A stretch of DNA of 64,000 bases from Immersiella caudata (Eukaryota; Ascomycota; Sordariomycetes; Sordariales; Lasiosphaeriaceae), in assembly GCA_030512335.1 (NCBI GenBank), contig JAULSU010000004.1:558001-622000 (forward strand), read 5' to 3'. This document shows positions 10,239 to 21,205 of this stretch, piece by piece. A program made the translations under genes and the position numbers. Every line of letters begins with the position of its first letter. Within the stretch, counting starts at the first letter, position 1. Below the pieces are notes generated by a model that was not told the DNA's origin, did not search any database, and saw only the letters and a program-made list of their open reading frames with translations.

Positions 10239-11339
10239 TGTTTCTTCTCCAAGGCAGCAGAGTCAAGGCCCTTGGGTTGTCAGAGGGCTCCGACTGGACT
10301 GGATGCTGACAACTGAACTGGGTGCACTGCTGTCCTTTAGAGTTGAAGAGCGCAGAGGAAGTAAGCACGAATAAATACCTAGGTAGCCACCGTTCCATCT
10401 AAAGCCTCGCTCGCTCTACCCTGTTTGCTTTGCTCATGTCTTCGAGTCGCTCCAATCACTCCGGCCATGGTCAGGTTCCCAACCCCCTTCGATATCTAGC
10501 CAAGTACCCCGCCCGACGTTGGTTCCTGCCGTCATGCGATGTTTTCAATAGTTTGGCGGGATTATTGGTCTCTGCATTGCGCAACAATGATCGGGTTGCA
10601 TTTTGTCGACCTCTTTCCTGTCGTCAGGGTCCCCGTTCCTTGGAATTGGCGCTGGCTGTCCGCCGTTCTGGACAAACGCTAAGAGATCAGGGAGTGCTTG
10701 GCATGGGGGTTTGACCGCGGTGGGCATGTTGACTTCAGGATGTAGAAGGACAGGAGGAGCCGGTCCGTGGGAATTTTCATCGAAGAGTGGTGGCCTAAGT
10801 GCCCGAGCTAGATCCCCAATCCGGTCAAGTCGCGGGTAGTCGTCAAGGTGCCCGCTGGGCTCCGCATGCAGCGAAGCGCTTGTGCGACCATCAAGGTCCT
10901 CAGCCCTGTTAGGTAAGGTACTCCTTGGGATGCAGTCCCAGCTACCACACCCCACGAGAGAAATCCAAGGACCACATGTGGCTGCCATGGTTGTGATGCG
11001 ACAGCGCAATGGATGCAGAGGGGAGCGGGACATCGGCCCTGAACATGAACAATTCTACGAAGAAGACTGTCCGGCTTCTCTCTATTCGGGGGACCGTAAT
11101 GGGCACCTAGGGACAGCGAATTGCAAAAAGGTCAGATCAAACTTGAACGGATACATCAACAACGGACTGGAAGCGCGGGTTTGAAAGTAGAAAGGAAGAC
11201 AGTTCGTCCTGCTGAAGACTGTGCCTTGGCCCTTGATGAATGACTCGACAACTCCCAGCCAGTCTCACAACAGGCGCACGACACAACCAAACCACCCAAC
11301 CACCCAACCACAATCCTTTGCCCGCCATCAACAGCCACC
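10239..11339. other. Intergenic, no gene seen
   Basis: 1.1 kb between divergent genes (His/Cys-repeat protein leftwards, small secreted protein rightwards), so it should hold both promoters. A 162-codon minus-strand frame at 10545-11033 has no recognisable domain and atypical composition; I do not call it. Confidence 0.4.
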
Positions 11340-11675
11340 ATGATCCCCCTCAAGTTAACCAACCTCCTCCTGGCCCTCGCGGCCTCCGTCGCAGCCATGC
11401 CCCCCGTCGCTCGCAGCGGCGCTCGCACCCTCAACGCCCGCCAGGATGAGTGCGCCGCCGTTCGCACCTACCTCGCCGGCCACGGCGCTATTTTCGGCTG
11501 CACCGAGATGCCTTCTCCGCCATTTGAGGAGTGCACCTGGTGCTGTGACGAGATTTGGGACATGGAGGTCTACAACATGGGCTGGGGCGGAGACCCGCCT
11601 TGCCATGAGGACCATGAGGATTCGCTGTGCCCTAATGGTTACAAGGGGTGGCATTGTGCTGACCATGGTCATTGA
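11340..11675 (+). CDS. Small cysteine-rich secreted protein (effector-like)
   Basis: An intronless frame of 111 residues. The start ATG has a good context (CAGCCACCATGA). Residues 1-19 form a signal peptide (MIPLKLTNLLLALAASVAA), followed by a possible propeptide ending near R-Q. The mature part has eight cysteines, including an adjacent pair in CTWCCDE, which is compatible with four disulfides. It ends in an acidic/His-rich tail (HEDHEDSLC ... HCADHGH). The size, signal peptide and cysteine content fit the broad class of candidate effectors or surface-active secreted proteins. I recognise no family. The His/Cys-rich tail recalls, loosely, the composition of the His/Cys-repeat protein encoded divergently 1.1 kb away. 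Confidence 0.75.
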   Translation: MIPLKLTNLLLALAASVAAMPPVARSGARTLNARQDECAAVRTYLAGHGAIFGCTEMPSPPFEECTWCCDEIWDMEVYNMGWGGDPPCHEDHEDSLCPNGYKGWHCADHGH

Positions 11676-12037
11676 TGGAAAGTGTGAGTTTATGTGACTT
11701 TAGTTTGAGCGGGGGAGACGTTGGTTGGTTCATTGCTAACGTGGGATAGGACTCGTATGTCATCATGATTGACTTTTTCGTGTAGGAGGGACAAAATTGG
11801 AATTTTGGAAGTAGCTGGTGCCGCCATTGTTGGTTGGAAAGGCTGGTTCAACACGCAGCTTCTTCTTCTGGCTGGGAGGGTTTTTTCCACGTAGTTGAAA
11901 TAGCAATAAAATCGAAGCTTTGCAAAGATTCAGACCTGCTCCCCAAGATGACGTACCACAACCAACTATCCAAGTAGCAAATATTCCACATCATATCTAT
12001 CATCCCCCCCCCCCCCAAAACCCGACATCACCCAACC
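11676..12037. other. Intergenic with poly-C tract
   Basis: Short convergent intergenic stretch. A run of 13 C lies at 12004-12016. No gene seen. Confidence 0.45.
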
Positions 12038-13363
12038 CTACCATCGCTGCGCAACCCAAAACTGAGCATCATACGCATTCCTCGTCAACGCCCTCTCATC
12101 AAACCCATACCTAGCCTCCATCCCAAAAACTCCCTTCCCCTCCAGTGATTCCAGTCCACAGCCCTGCGGCACATCACCAACGCTAAAACTGAACCCCATC
12201 GCTTCGGCCACGACGAGCACCTCTTCAAGTGACAGCTGCACAAACGGCGCGCTCCCATACAGCAGCGGTCCGAAATTGATCCAATACCCGCCCTTCTTGA
12301 GGACGCGATGAATCGTGTCGAGGTAGCTCATGAGATTCCTGGCCGTGTCGATAAAGAAGTGTGTTATTACGACGTCGTAGTAGCCTGTTTCCCGGGAAAA
12401 GGTAGTGGTGAAGTCGCCCTCGACGAGGAGGACGTCGTCGACGTTGAGGGGCGTGTCGGGAAACGGAACGCCGCGTAGCATATTGGGTGTTGTTTTGTGG
12501 TGGGACCATGTGTCGATGAAGGGGCGGATGGTGTTTTGTTGACGGTTAGCTTCGAGGAAGCGGTAGATGATGTTTTGGTACGCGGACCACTCGTTGTTGG
12601 TGACTTCGAACTTTGGTGTTAACTGGCTGATTTCATGGCCTAGACGACCCAAACCGGCACCGGGGAGGAGGACGTTGAGGCGTTGGTCGTGGTGGTAGTA
12701 ACGTTTGGCTATGCCCTCCAAGGCCTTGACGATGCATGGATATGCGGCGTCTCGCTCGCTGGCGCCCTGGGCACTCCAGTCTCTGACGAGGTGCTTGAGG
12801 GCCTGCGAGACGCTGACCTTGTCCGCGGGCCGCCCGGCTGCCGTCATCCCCCTTGTGTGGCGCTCAAGTTCGGCTCGGTCAATGTGGTAGAAGTCGAGGG
12901 CGTTTCGGACGATGGCATCGCAGAGGTCTTGGTTCTTGACGACCAAGTCGCTGATGGAGGTGAATTTACTGCTGTAGTTGATGGTGCTTTCGAGAAGGGC
13001 CTTTTGTTGCTTGGAGGCGTGGCGGTAGAGGTCCTTGAGGCGGTTGAGCTCGGCGAGGTTGTTTTCGCCATAGGAGGAGAAGCCGCGCAGGGCTTCGAGC
13101 AGACGGTGGCGGGGGTGGTGCTCGTTCCAGCGTCCTTGGGTTCGGGCGAGTCGCTGGAGAAGACTCTTCTTTTCTGTGACGTGTCTGGCGGTGGGTGTTT
13201 GGGACATGTTGTTCTCAGTCAAGGTGAAGACGGTTTGCTGGATTCGATAGACTTGCTGTGGGTGGGGTGGGTTGATTTCTAGATGCTGCGCGGGCTCTTC
13301 CAAGGCGAGTACATGGCTGAGGAGCCACGGGTTGAAGCCGAACATCCAGATTGTTGTCCACAT
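12038..13363 (-). CDS. Carnosine N-methyltransferase-like protein (N2227 family)
   Basis: Single 441-codon exon. The N2227-type methyltransferase signature is clear. It shows FSSYGENNLAELNRL near residue 95, LVRDWSAQGASERD (192-205), the SAM-binding motif VLLPGAGLGRLGHEI (231-245), a short strand TNNEWSAYQN (255-264), YDVVITHFFIDTARN (329-343) and YWINFGPLLYG (360-370). In characterised members this enzyme methylates carnosine or related histidine dipeptides using S-adenosylmethionine. A fungal substrate is not established by sequence. Translation may start at 13363 or at the internal Met at 13207 (MSQTPTARH); the first ~50 residues look weakly conserved and mildly hydrophobic. I lean slightly to the internal start. 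Confidence 0.88.
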   Translation of the reverse strand: MWTTIWMFGFNPWLLSHVLALEEPAQHLEINPPHPQQVYRIQQTVFTLTENNMSQTPTARHVTEKKSLLQRLARTQGRWNEHHPRHRLLEALRGFSSYGENNLAELNRLKDLYRHASKQQKALLESTINYSSKFTSISDLVVKNQDLCDAIVRNALDFYHIDRAELERHTRGMTAAGRPADKVSVSQALKHLVRDWSAQGASERDAAYPCIVKALEGIAKRYYHHDQRLNVLLPGAGLGRLGHEISQLTPKFEVTNNEWSAYQNIIYRFLEANRQQNTIRPFIDTWSHHKTTPNMLRGVPFPDTPLNVDDVLLVEGDFTTTFSRETGYYDVVITHFFIDTARNLMSYLDTIHRVLKKGGYWINFGPLLYGSAPFVQLSLEEVLVVAEAMGFSFSVGDVPQGCGLESLEGKGVFGMEARYGFDERALTRNAYDAQFWVAQRW

Positions 13364-14448
13364 TGTTGCTCGAAGAGTGTGCGATATGAGAGTGGATCAG
13401 TTCCGATGCTCACACGCCGACCTTAGGCGCCGGAGAAGTGATAGCTGTGCAAATCCTTTCTTTCATGCCACTCCCTATTAATCACTCGGGAATCGATATC
13501 ACATGCGTGCTAACCAGGTTGGTGGGATGCGGCCAAGTAAAGAGAACCCTGATGACCCTGGCGAGCGCGGGGTCTTTCATCGCACCTGGACAGAGCCTGG
13601 CATGGTTCTGCATCGAGCTTAAAAAGTGACATGCTTGACGGGAACATATGGGAAAGGGCAACCCCAAGGCTCCTTAGCCTCTCCTTCCCGTCCGGTACAT
13701 CAGACCCACCTGCCACCATGAAATCATCGGGAACCAAGACCTGCCGCTACGGGCTGACTAGTCCCACTACTTCGGAGCCACCCTGTATCGACCCCACCGA
13801 CCCACTGGCTGGAGTAGGGGAACCGCTTCTTCATCTGATCTCGCTTCTTCTCCGGCAATCCACACGCTCTTTGGGGTCTAAGACGGCCTCGATCAGTCTC
13901 ATCCCACCCAACGGCGATACCGACACGGCGCCTCTCATCGCACCACCAAATTCTTCGGGCAGTTTCTTCTGCATTTCCCGCCATTTCAAGCGAACCACAG
14001 GAAAATGAGGGGCCGGAGGGCAGCGGTATCGCAGGGCAAGGATGTCAGTGCATTTTAGCGGATTCGGCATGGAGAACCTTGATGGTCACCCACACCCCCA
14101 CCTCGCCCACGGAGCCGGATCATTCCTACCATCAACATGACAGTTAGATAATGCCAATAAAATGGCTACTTGGCGAACCCGCCTGTCATTCATTGTGCCA
14201 AGCCTTTTGCAAGTATGGTTGCTGGTGTCGTCCAACCGGGGTGCTTCCAACTTTCCAGGTGCGGGGCCGGCAGCCGGCGGCCAACTTCGGCGCCAATGTC
14301 GAGCCGAGACAGGGCCAATGACCCCCAGGTCTCCCCCCACCGAGCTAGCCCAAGGCAAACGCATCATCTGTCCCGACTTGGGCTTCACCATCCTCAGCAG
14401 CCACTGAATTGGACACTATTCGAAACAAAATCAACCAGAGCGACGAGC
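13364..14448. other. Intergenic, no gene seen
   Basis: 1.1 kb, upstream of the methyltransferase gene and of the decayed ankyrin gene. Only chance frames are present. Confidence 0.4.
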
Positions 14449-16326
14449 ATGAGAAGGTTGTGCATTCAGATGATGGACGACGACCCCACTGCACACCTCT
14501 TACTGCTTGCTGCACTCTCTGGAACTTGTCGGGCGTTCCGGGAGATTTTTGGGAGGGAGCTCTACAAGTACGATATTTAGCATAATGGCTCGTCAGTCAT
14601 GAATTGGGCGACATTTCATGGGAGCGTCCCAATCCTGCAGAAGGCCCTAGCCTACGGTGCCGACATCAACGCGCGCGGAGAGCATCGTGACGCATGCTGC
14701 AAATGTTTGGGTAACAACCGGCACCACAACTACGGCAGCCTCGGACTCTCCAAGTATTTGAAAGAACTATGGAACTGAAGCGAGGATGGAATATCAGGGA
14801 CGCCGATTCATTTCTCCATCCTTGGAAATAACCAACAGTGCGTCGAATGGCTCGTTGAGCACGGAGCAGACCTCAGCCTAGCGACGGACAAGGTCATGTG
14901 CGGTGACCGCTGCGCGAACAGGGCGCTAAGTAGACCGTGGTCACGCCCGTCACGGCGGATACCACTGAATCTCTCCGTTCTGGTTGGAAATAAGGCCTTA
15001 CAACTGGTAGTTTTGCGCCGGGAACACTCGTAACGCGTCAACGAAGGGGTTTCCGCTGCGCTTGGCAGCCTTCAAGGATTCGGGGATGATATGTACGCTT
15101 CTCCGTCACTTTCCCAAAAAAGTTCACACTAAGGGCTCGTTTGGAAATACAGCGCTTCACATTGCCTCCGGTGCCTGGACCTGGCGATACCAGCTTGAAG
15201 GCCCTCGCCCCTTCGCTCCCCCCAACTCCGAAGAGGAGCCCTCCGCCGATGCTATTAGAACCCTCGTCAGAATGGGTGCCAGTGTCGATGCCCTTGCCCA
15301 TGGAGGATTTTCCACCTTCGCCTTCGCTCTCAAGTATGGAAACTGGGAGGCCGCTACGGTCCTGTTTTGTGACATGGGCGTCCACCCCGGCGGATTCGAC
15401 GTCACCAACTTTCCACATACCGGGGCTGGGATGACCCCACCCGCGGGGACCGAGGAAAAGCGAGCGGCCTTGCTAAAGGGAATGGTAGAGTCAGGTTTCG
15501 ATATCAACGCCACGTCTGATTGCGAGGATTGCTGCTGTGGCTCGCCACTGGCCGGGGCAATCCAGAGACGAGACTTTTCGACAGCGACGGCAATGCTTGA
15601 ACTGGACGCCGACCGGGAAATTGCATCTGAGCGTGTCCGAAGGACAGAATCCATGACCTTGGTTTCGCTGGCTAAAAAGTCTTTTTGGTGGTCCCGTATC
15701 GGGACGGAGGCTATGATCAAGTGGCGTCAGGCGAGAAACGACATAATTCGCCGGCTGGTCGCGATGGGGGGGCCGCTCGAGGCTTCAGTGTCATCCAACG
15801 TGATTGTACAAGGCACCGTCGACACTTGTCTCACCCTTTGCTTCAGACAAGTAAGAAAAGAGACAGAGGACGAAGACCTAGGTCTTTTGTCACTGCTGCT
15901 AGAGCCGGGTGCAGAGCCCAACAAAAAGGACAGTTTTGGCCGCACCCCATTGAACGCGCACCTGCACGCCATCACTAAACCCGGCGGCTGTTTGGAGGCT
16001 GCTCTCATACGCGGTGAAGCTTGGAGCCCGACCCGGGCCAAGTTTTCTGCAATGCGTACCTTACTAGAGCATATCGCCTCATTGGATTTGACCGACAAGA
16101 GGGAATTACTCCGCTTGGTTATGCCAGAGATGTTTTGGAAGAAGAAGGCCTAGACACGTCGCTTGCTCGGGAGGTTATCTCGATCATGAAGTTCCTTTTG
16201 AAGCACGCGCAGCCAGGTTGTCTTTCTGACACGGAGAGGGAGGCGACCTTGAGTGCCATTGACAAGGCTGCTAGATCACTCGCCGTTGACGACGATGATG
16301 TCCAAGAGGCCCAGGAAGACCTTTAA
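14449..16326 (+). pseudogene. Second F-box/ankyrin paralogue, multiply broken
   Basis: The frame from ATG 14449 gives an F-box-like remnant (LLLLAALSGTCRAFREIFGRELY) and stops at TAG 14578-14580. The same frame continues with ankyrin text (WATFHGSVPILQKALAYGADINA) to TGA 14776-14778, then with CVEWLVEHGADLSLATDK. A frameshift before 15062 leads to the longest surviving frame (15062-16153: NTALHIASGAWTW, ADAIRTLVRMGASVDALAHGG, LLSLLLEPGAEPNKKDSFGRT). Another frameshift near 16100 reaches the last frame, which ends at 16326 with the conserved tail LLKHAQPGCLSDTE. The order of blocks and the tail match the minus-strand gene at 1.6-3.5 kb, so the two are paralogues. At least two nonsense codons and two frameshifts are visible. 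Confidence 0.7.
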
Positions 16327-16743
16327 TGAGGCAAATACCTTGAAAATGTGGCCTGTTGGCTAGGTCGCCCGGGTATTAAGAACGGGAGGGGGAACAGCAG
16401 AGGAGGAAGTCTCAAGGGTGCTGCAATAACAAGGGAGTATTTCCCCACTAGCTCGCTGAGCTTCCTGTAGCTAATGAACGTAGAAACTCCCGAAAAGAAA
16501 CTCTTCCAACTCATGAGGTTGAATGGCATCGCCTGGCGCAGAGTGAGGTGACGACGCAGAGAGCAGGAGACATGAAAATATGGTGCCTTGATGTCAACGA
16601 TACAGCCGTGCCTGACAAGTCCCGGTGACGTCATCTTCCTCCCTGAAAGCCCATATCGACCCCACCAAATACCCGTTCCCCTCCTGGCCCAACCGCTGAC
16701 CTCGTACCAATGGCTTCGACCCCCGTCCCCTCGCCGCCCTTCT
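16327..16743. other. Convergent intergenic stretch, no gene seen
   Basis: About 0.4 kb between the 3' ends of the ankyrin pseudogene and the small secreted-protein gene. A minus frame continuing the latter's neighbourhood (16631-16930) is not supported on its own. Confidence 0.4.
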
Positions 16744-16986
16744 TCAACAAGAAGATATGGGTTTCTGGCTGAAGTGTTGAGACGACAAAGTCAGTGCACA
16801 TACTGAGACGTCTTGGGACTCGGGGGCAACGTACTCGGGACAACGGGCTTGCATGCACCTCCCCACACATTCCGCATTGCAGTATCCTGGGTTGTTCCCG
16901 TTGCATTGAATCTTGCAGTCTCCGTGGCAAGATGCCGCGGCGCCTAGGGCTAGGGAGAGGATGTAGAGGATCGTTGAGATCTTCAT
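16744..16986 (-). CDS. Small cysteine-rich secreted peptide (effector-like)
   Basis: An 80-residue frame begins with a signal peptide (MKISTILYILSLALGAAA). The mature part starts SCHGDCKIQC and has a strikingly regular cysteine ladder: C-x3-C-x3-C-x7-C-x3-C-x3-C-x4-C, with two further cysteines near the C-terminus. I do not recognise the family. The last ~25 residues are uncertain. A GTATGT...CTGAC...TTCAG stretch lies near residue 58, but it would make a 35-nt intron, shorter than fungal introns normally are, so I keep the single exon. Size and cysteine density suggest an extracellular role such as an effector or antimicrobial-like peptide; this is inference only. Confidence 0.6.
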   Translation of the reverse strand: MKISTILYILSLALGAAASCHGDCKIQCNGNNPGYCNAECVGRCMQARCPEYVAPESQDVSVCALTLSSQHFSQKPISSC

Positions 16987-17760
16987 TTTTGTTTTGTTCT
17001 TCAGTTTCAGCTCGGATATAAATGGGAAAGGATGTTCCTGGTAGTTAGGGGCCCCCGACGAGATGTCCTCAAGGACCTACCTACTTATACTTCTCTGTCG
17101 CCCCCAAAGATCCAACCTTTTCGCAAGAGACCAAGAAGTCAAGCAATACTGCTAAACAGCACTCGTGTGCCATTTCATTAACATAGCTTTGAAGTTCTGG
17201 TCATGATGCAACGATGGCTAATAGCCTGGGAAGCGAGTCGCCCATTTCGGATTCTTCCATGTATCCCCTTCCACACCTCACACGTTGCACCGGCCAATGT
17301 GCTTCCTCCAATCCTATCCCCGCTGCACGGAGGATGAATAATGAAAACATCTTCACTGTCGGGATGCGAAGATCCGAGGAAGCGAGGGCGTTGCATTGTC
17401 CCTCTCCCTCGATGGGCCATTGGCCCCTATTTTCGGCCCCTTCCTGCGCTTTCCCCATCCTGTTGAGATGCGCGGCTGGCGCGGCTCGTGTTTGCTGTGC
17501 TGTTGATCGCTAGGACGATATTCTCTGCCAACGTCTTGCTGAATGTGTCGAAGCTGTCTTCCAGGGGTGTCGTGGGCTGATGTCGTCGCTGGCTAACACT
17601 GTCCCGGAGGAATGTTTAGCCGAGTCATGGGGTGATGTTTTTCAGTCTCCAGCAGAGATAAATACCTCGACACCTCACGCCACGGACTTGAGCAGCATTT
17701 CCCTGCTGCTATTGTTGTCTTTTTTCCAAGCCCACAATTCTAAAATTCAAGCCAACACAA
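16987..17760. other. Divergent intergenic region, no gene seen
   Basis: 0.77 kb containing the promoters of the small secreted peptide (leftward) and the small membrane protein (rightward). No supported frame. Confidence 0.4.
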
Positions 17761-18129
17761 ATGTCTTCGCCCTCCCCATTCCTCGCCCGTCTCCTCGGCC
17801 CGACGGCAATCCTTCTCGCAACGACCGAGTTCAAAAACACGGAAATCTTCCCAAGTCGCGACCCGGTGACCATCTACCTGAACGGCAGCATCCTCCTTGT
17901 CTCGGGGTTGTCGATTGTGCTGCGGCACAACAGGTGGCACCCAAGCTGGCCCGTTCTCATCACCTTGTTGGGATGGTGCGCGCTCGGGCTGGGCTTCTCG
18001 AGAATGATGTGGCCAACGACATGGCTCAGCTTAGATTCTGCGGGGGGCTCGGTGTACGCCACCGAAGCGTCGCTGTTTCTGGCGGGTGCAGTGCTCTGCT
18101 GGAAGGGTTATGGTGGTGGTCGCGGTTGA
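17761..18129 (+). CDS. Small integral membrane protein, function unknown
   Basis: 122 residues, single exon, ATG preceded by a CAACACAA leader. Hydrophobic segments: FLARLLGPTAILLATTEF, IYLNGSILLVSGLSIVL, WPVLITLLGWCALGLGF and ATEASLFLAGAVLCW, so four membrane helices are likely. It carries KNTEIFPSRDP between helices 1 and 2 and HNRWHPSW between 2 and 3. I do not recognise a named family, but its composition and clean frame argue for a real gene. It ends just after a Gly-rich tail (GGGRG). No obvious functional link to the rhodopsin-domain gene 0.45 kb downstream. Confidence 0.65.
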   Translation: MSSPSPFLARLLGPTAILLATTEFKNTEIFPSRDPVTIYLNGSILLVSGLSIVLRHNRWHPSWPVLITLLGWCALGLGFSRMMWPTTWLSLDSAGGSVYATEASLFLAGAVLCWKGYGGGRG

Positions 18130-18576
18130 GCGGGAGGGCAAGGAGTCTCACCTCTACTGAAGCGCCAGTCCCGATCGAAGCTCTCCAAAGTCCATGGATT
18201 GAGCTGACTCGGGACGAAAAATACAAATCGAAACGAATTATTGCTCCGCAATGACTGACCGCGCTCAGAACCAATCTCGCTTCTCGTTACCTGACCAGCA
18301 CCGGATCCCGCGTTCGGTCGCTGCGACCGTGCCACAAGGTTGCATCGCGGCCCTGGCGAGATTGGATGCGCGTCTGCCAGTGCAGAGAGTCTGTGCGACG
18401 AGCAAAGGAGAAAACGTTTTCGTCCATTTCGTCCGTCGCTCTTTCCCACACATCATTCGATTTATCCTAATGTCTTCTGCGGGTGGCATTTCGGTCGCTT
18501 CTTGCCGAAGGATTTTAAGTTTTAAGGTTTCTCGTCGCGAGATGCTCAGTTCGCTGGCGTCGGCCCCACCTTGAAC
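18130..18576. other. Intergenic, no gene seen
   Basis: Promoter-side flank of the second rhodopsin-domain gene. An antisense frame (18265-18843, minus) overlaps that gene and looks like a shadow. Confidence 0.4.
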
Positions 18577-19746
18577 ATGGAGCCGCCCCCCAATTCGACC
18601 TTCACTGGGCCTCCACCACCGATGCCAACGGTGCCCTTCATCCCCATCTCCCCGCGCGCTGCGTTTCTTGCGCGCGTCCACTTTGGCGTCACCGTCCCGC
18701 TCCTCGCCCTTACCCTCATCCCCTTCTCGGCGCGCCTTTACATCCGCACATGGCCGCAATGGCGCGTCAGCTGGGACGACCTCCTCATCGCCCTCGGCTT
18801 CGTACGTCCCCCGCCATATCTTCCCCGAGCCGTCTGCTAACACGAACAGGTGACCTCCATCTCCTCCTTCGCCCTCCTAGCTCCCGAAATGCACACCGCC
18901 CCCACCCTCCTCACCTTCACCGACATGACCTACCAAATCAAACTCGCCTACCTCTCCGTCCCCCTCTGGAATCTCGCCATGACCCTCATCAAAACCTCCG
19001 TCGCCCTCACCCTCCTCGCCCGCTTCCACCCCCTCTCCACAACCACCGTCTGGTGGCGCCCGGTCCTCCTGGCCACCATCGCCATCCAGCTCGTCTACAT
19101 GGCCGCCAACACCATCTGGACATTCACCAAGTGTCGCCCACTGGCTGCGGCATGGGATTACTCCGCGCCAGGAGCGACTTGCTTGACGCTACAGACGGAT
19201 CTGATTGTCACGAGTATAGGCAGTGCGGTTAATATTTCGACGGATGTGCTACTTTCGTTGGCGCCGATGGTAGCTGTGCTATCAAGACTGCGAAGACCGA
19301 GGAGGGAGAAGGTACTGGTGTGTTTCCTCACAGGTGTAGGGCTGCTTGCGTCGGGAGCGAGTCTAGCCAAGGCGGTGATGGTCGGAAAGTGGGCGCCTGA
19401 TGATTTGACGCAGGACTCGTGGGCGAATGCGGTGAGTATTGGGACGTGGACGGTGGCGGAGATGTTTATTGCTGTATTTGGGGCGTGCAGTCCGAGCTTG
19501 AAAGGGCCGGTGGAGAGGGGGTTGGGGCGGTGTGGGATCTTGTTGGGTTCGAAGAACGACGGAGAGGGTGTGGATTTTGTGAGGGTTCGGGGGGAGAGGA
19601 TCGAAAGGGGGAGTAGTGCGAGTATAGAGGAGGGGATAGGGGAAATGGGGAGGAGTAGGCCGGTGAGGTTTGGGGGAGGGGAGGAGGACGGGTTGGGTGG
19701 GAAGGGGGACGTGGTTTATGTGCGTAATAGCAGTGCGGGTGGGTGA
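18577..19746 (+). CDS. Second fungal rhodopsin-domain integral membrane protein
   Basis: Two exons (18577-18801 and 18850-19746), about 373 residues. The 48-nt intron has donor GTACGT, branch TGCTAAC and acceptor AACAG, and it falls in the loop after WDDLLIALGF. This is the same position relative to helix 2 as intron 1 in the 6.5-7.6 kb gene. Helices: VHFGVTVPLLALTLIPFSARL, DDLLIALGFV, LAYLSVPLWNLAMTLIKTSVALTLLA, VLLATIAIQLVYMAANTIW, TDLIVTSIGSAVNISTDVLL, VLVCFLTGVGLLASGASLA and SIGTWTVAEMFIAVFGAC. The WDD motif and CRPLAAAWD are family hallmarks. The C-terminal tail is Gly/Arg/Glu-rich and variable. No ligand-binding domain is attached, so receptor versus other function is open. Confidence 0.88.
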
Positions 19747-21205
19747 GTGCCTTTGAGAGGCTGATACCACTGAGGCCAGACCGTCGTCGGGTATTTTAGT
19801 TAAGTCTTCTATAAACGACTTATTCTCTAAATGCGGGTGGATCTCCCAGAAGCTATTTTCGGTTCAGCATCCCGCTTTTCGCACACCTTAGCGACCAAAA
19901 GTCCTCTAGTCCCACTTCCCAAACATTCATCCCCGCTACCAACGGGGCAGTCCCATTCTTGGGTTTGCCCAATTGGCTTCATCGGATGGATCTCTCTGTA
20001 TCTAGGTACCTTATCATTGTGCGGGCTGGCTTTGCGGGGCTCAACACGTGCCTGCCACCTCGGGCAGCTGCCACACTTGCAGTGCGTGCTTCACTGGCCG
20101 ACAGGTTTGTGCCTCCCACGAATGGCCCCACTCAATTACAGCGCCTCGAAAATCTCGTCGAACTCCTCGTGCCACGGGTAGAGGACGCACACTTGGAATC
20201 CTAAGGCTGTGGTGGCGACGGCGAAGTTGGTGAGGGAGATTGCCCGAGCGATGAACATGTTGGCGCGGTACGGCGACCTGCGAGTCGCGGCGAGGGAAGC
20301 TCCAGGCACAGGCACGCGGGAGCTATGGTTTGCGATGGAGTTGCTCAGACCATTTATCAGGAGGAGATACCGGTAAAACAAAGAGGAAGAGGAAGAGGGA
20401 GAGGAGAAGGGTAGGGAATGTGTACGATGAAGAAGGCAAGCGGAAAAGGATTGATTTGGAAGGGGAAGACCAATAAATGGTGCGCTCGGAGGGTCACTCC
20501 ATAAGCCCTATGGGGTTCCAGAGCATGGGTGTTCGGCGGGAATCGGCGTCCACTGCGGTAAAAAAAACCCCTTCTCACTCCGCTTATCATAATAACCCAC
20601 TATCCCATTTAATCTCACTAACAGCCTTAACATCCTTGTCTTTACCAGTAAAAGTGGCTGGCTTTACCATCACGTTTTCCTCCTTTACATGTTTGCTTTT
20701 TATTTCTCAGCTCAGCTTTATCTTCCCTTCCTTATCTCTTTTTTGAACGGTAAAAGGGAGTATACACAGTATATATTAAATAACGATGAATTATATTAAC
20801 ACAAATACGTTTAACTGGTAAAAGCGTTATTAGTATCTCTGTTTGGTAAAGGATATTATCTTAGGTGTCTCTATCCTACTTTTTATATATATCATTACCA
20901 CAGGCCTCTTTAGTTCATGTAGGTTAGGGCTGCCGTCTCTTTTCTAGAGATGGTGTGGGTGTAGCGCTAAATGTGAATCTGAAGTATGTCAAGTGTAATC
21001 GGAATAAGTTCCCTGGGATAGTAAGCGGTGTAGTGGAATTTTAGTAGGGCTAGGCCTTGCTAGTGGGATTGAGGAACACAAAGGGGATTATGGTGTTGAG
21101 ATGGGGAGAGGGCGTGAGGCAGGAGGTGTGGGAAGGGTTGGGGAGTTCGTATGGTGAAGATTAGATTCTGCCTGCCTGCTATTTACATCTAATCCTACAG
21201 CCTAA
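19747..21205. other. AT-rich island with recurrent GGTAAA, otherwise no gene
   Basis: 1.46 kb. From about 20340 to 20870 the sequence turns AT-rich and carries repeated NGGTAAA/TTTACC words (near 20370, 20558, 20641, 20747, 20818 and 20845), some arranged head-to-head as TTTACCAGTAAA. This resembles degenerate transposon DNA, but no transposase frame is visible. The flanks hold only the small fragment listed separately. Confidence 0.4.
20136..20381 (-). pseudogene. Possible C-terminal fragment of a membrane protein gene
   Basis: The last ~45 codons (RANMFIARAISLTNFAVATTALGFQVCVLYPWHEEFDEIF) have natural-looking protein composition with one membrane-spanning stretch and a charged C-terminus. 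The upstream part degrades into the AT-rich island. I cannot name the family. It may be the tail of a gene truncated by that island. Confidence 0.3.

Noticed and set aside
10545..11033. 162-codon minus-strand frame
   Set aside because: No domain, no good start context, atypical composition, and it occupies a divergent promoter region.
16770..16815. GTATGT...TTCAG intron in the small Cys-rich peptide gene
   Set aside because: Only 35 nt between the ends, below normal fungal intron size.
18265..18843. 192-codon minus-strand frame at the second rhodopsin-domain gene
   Set aside because: It overlaps exon 1 of a clear membrane-protein gene antisense and has no domain.
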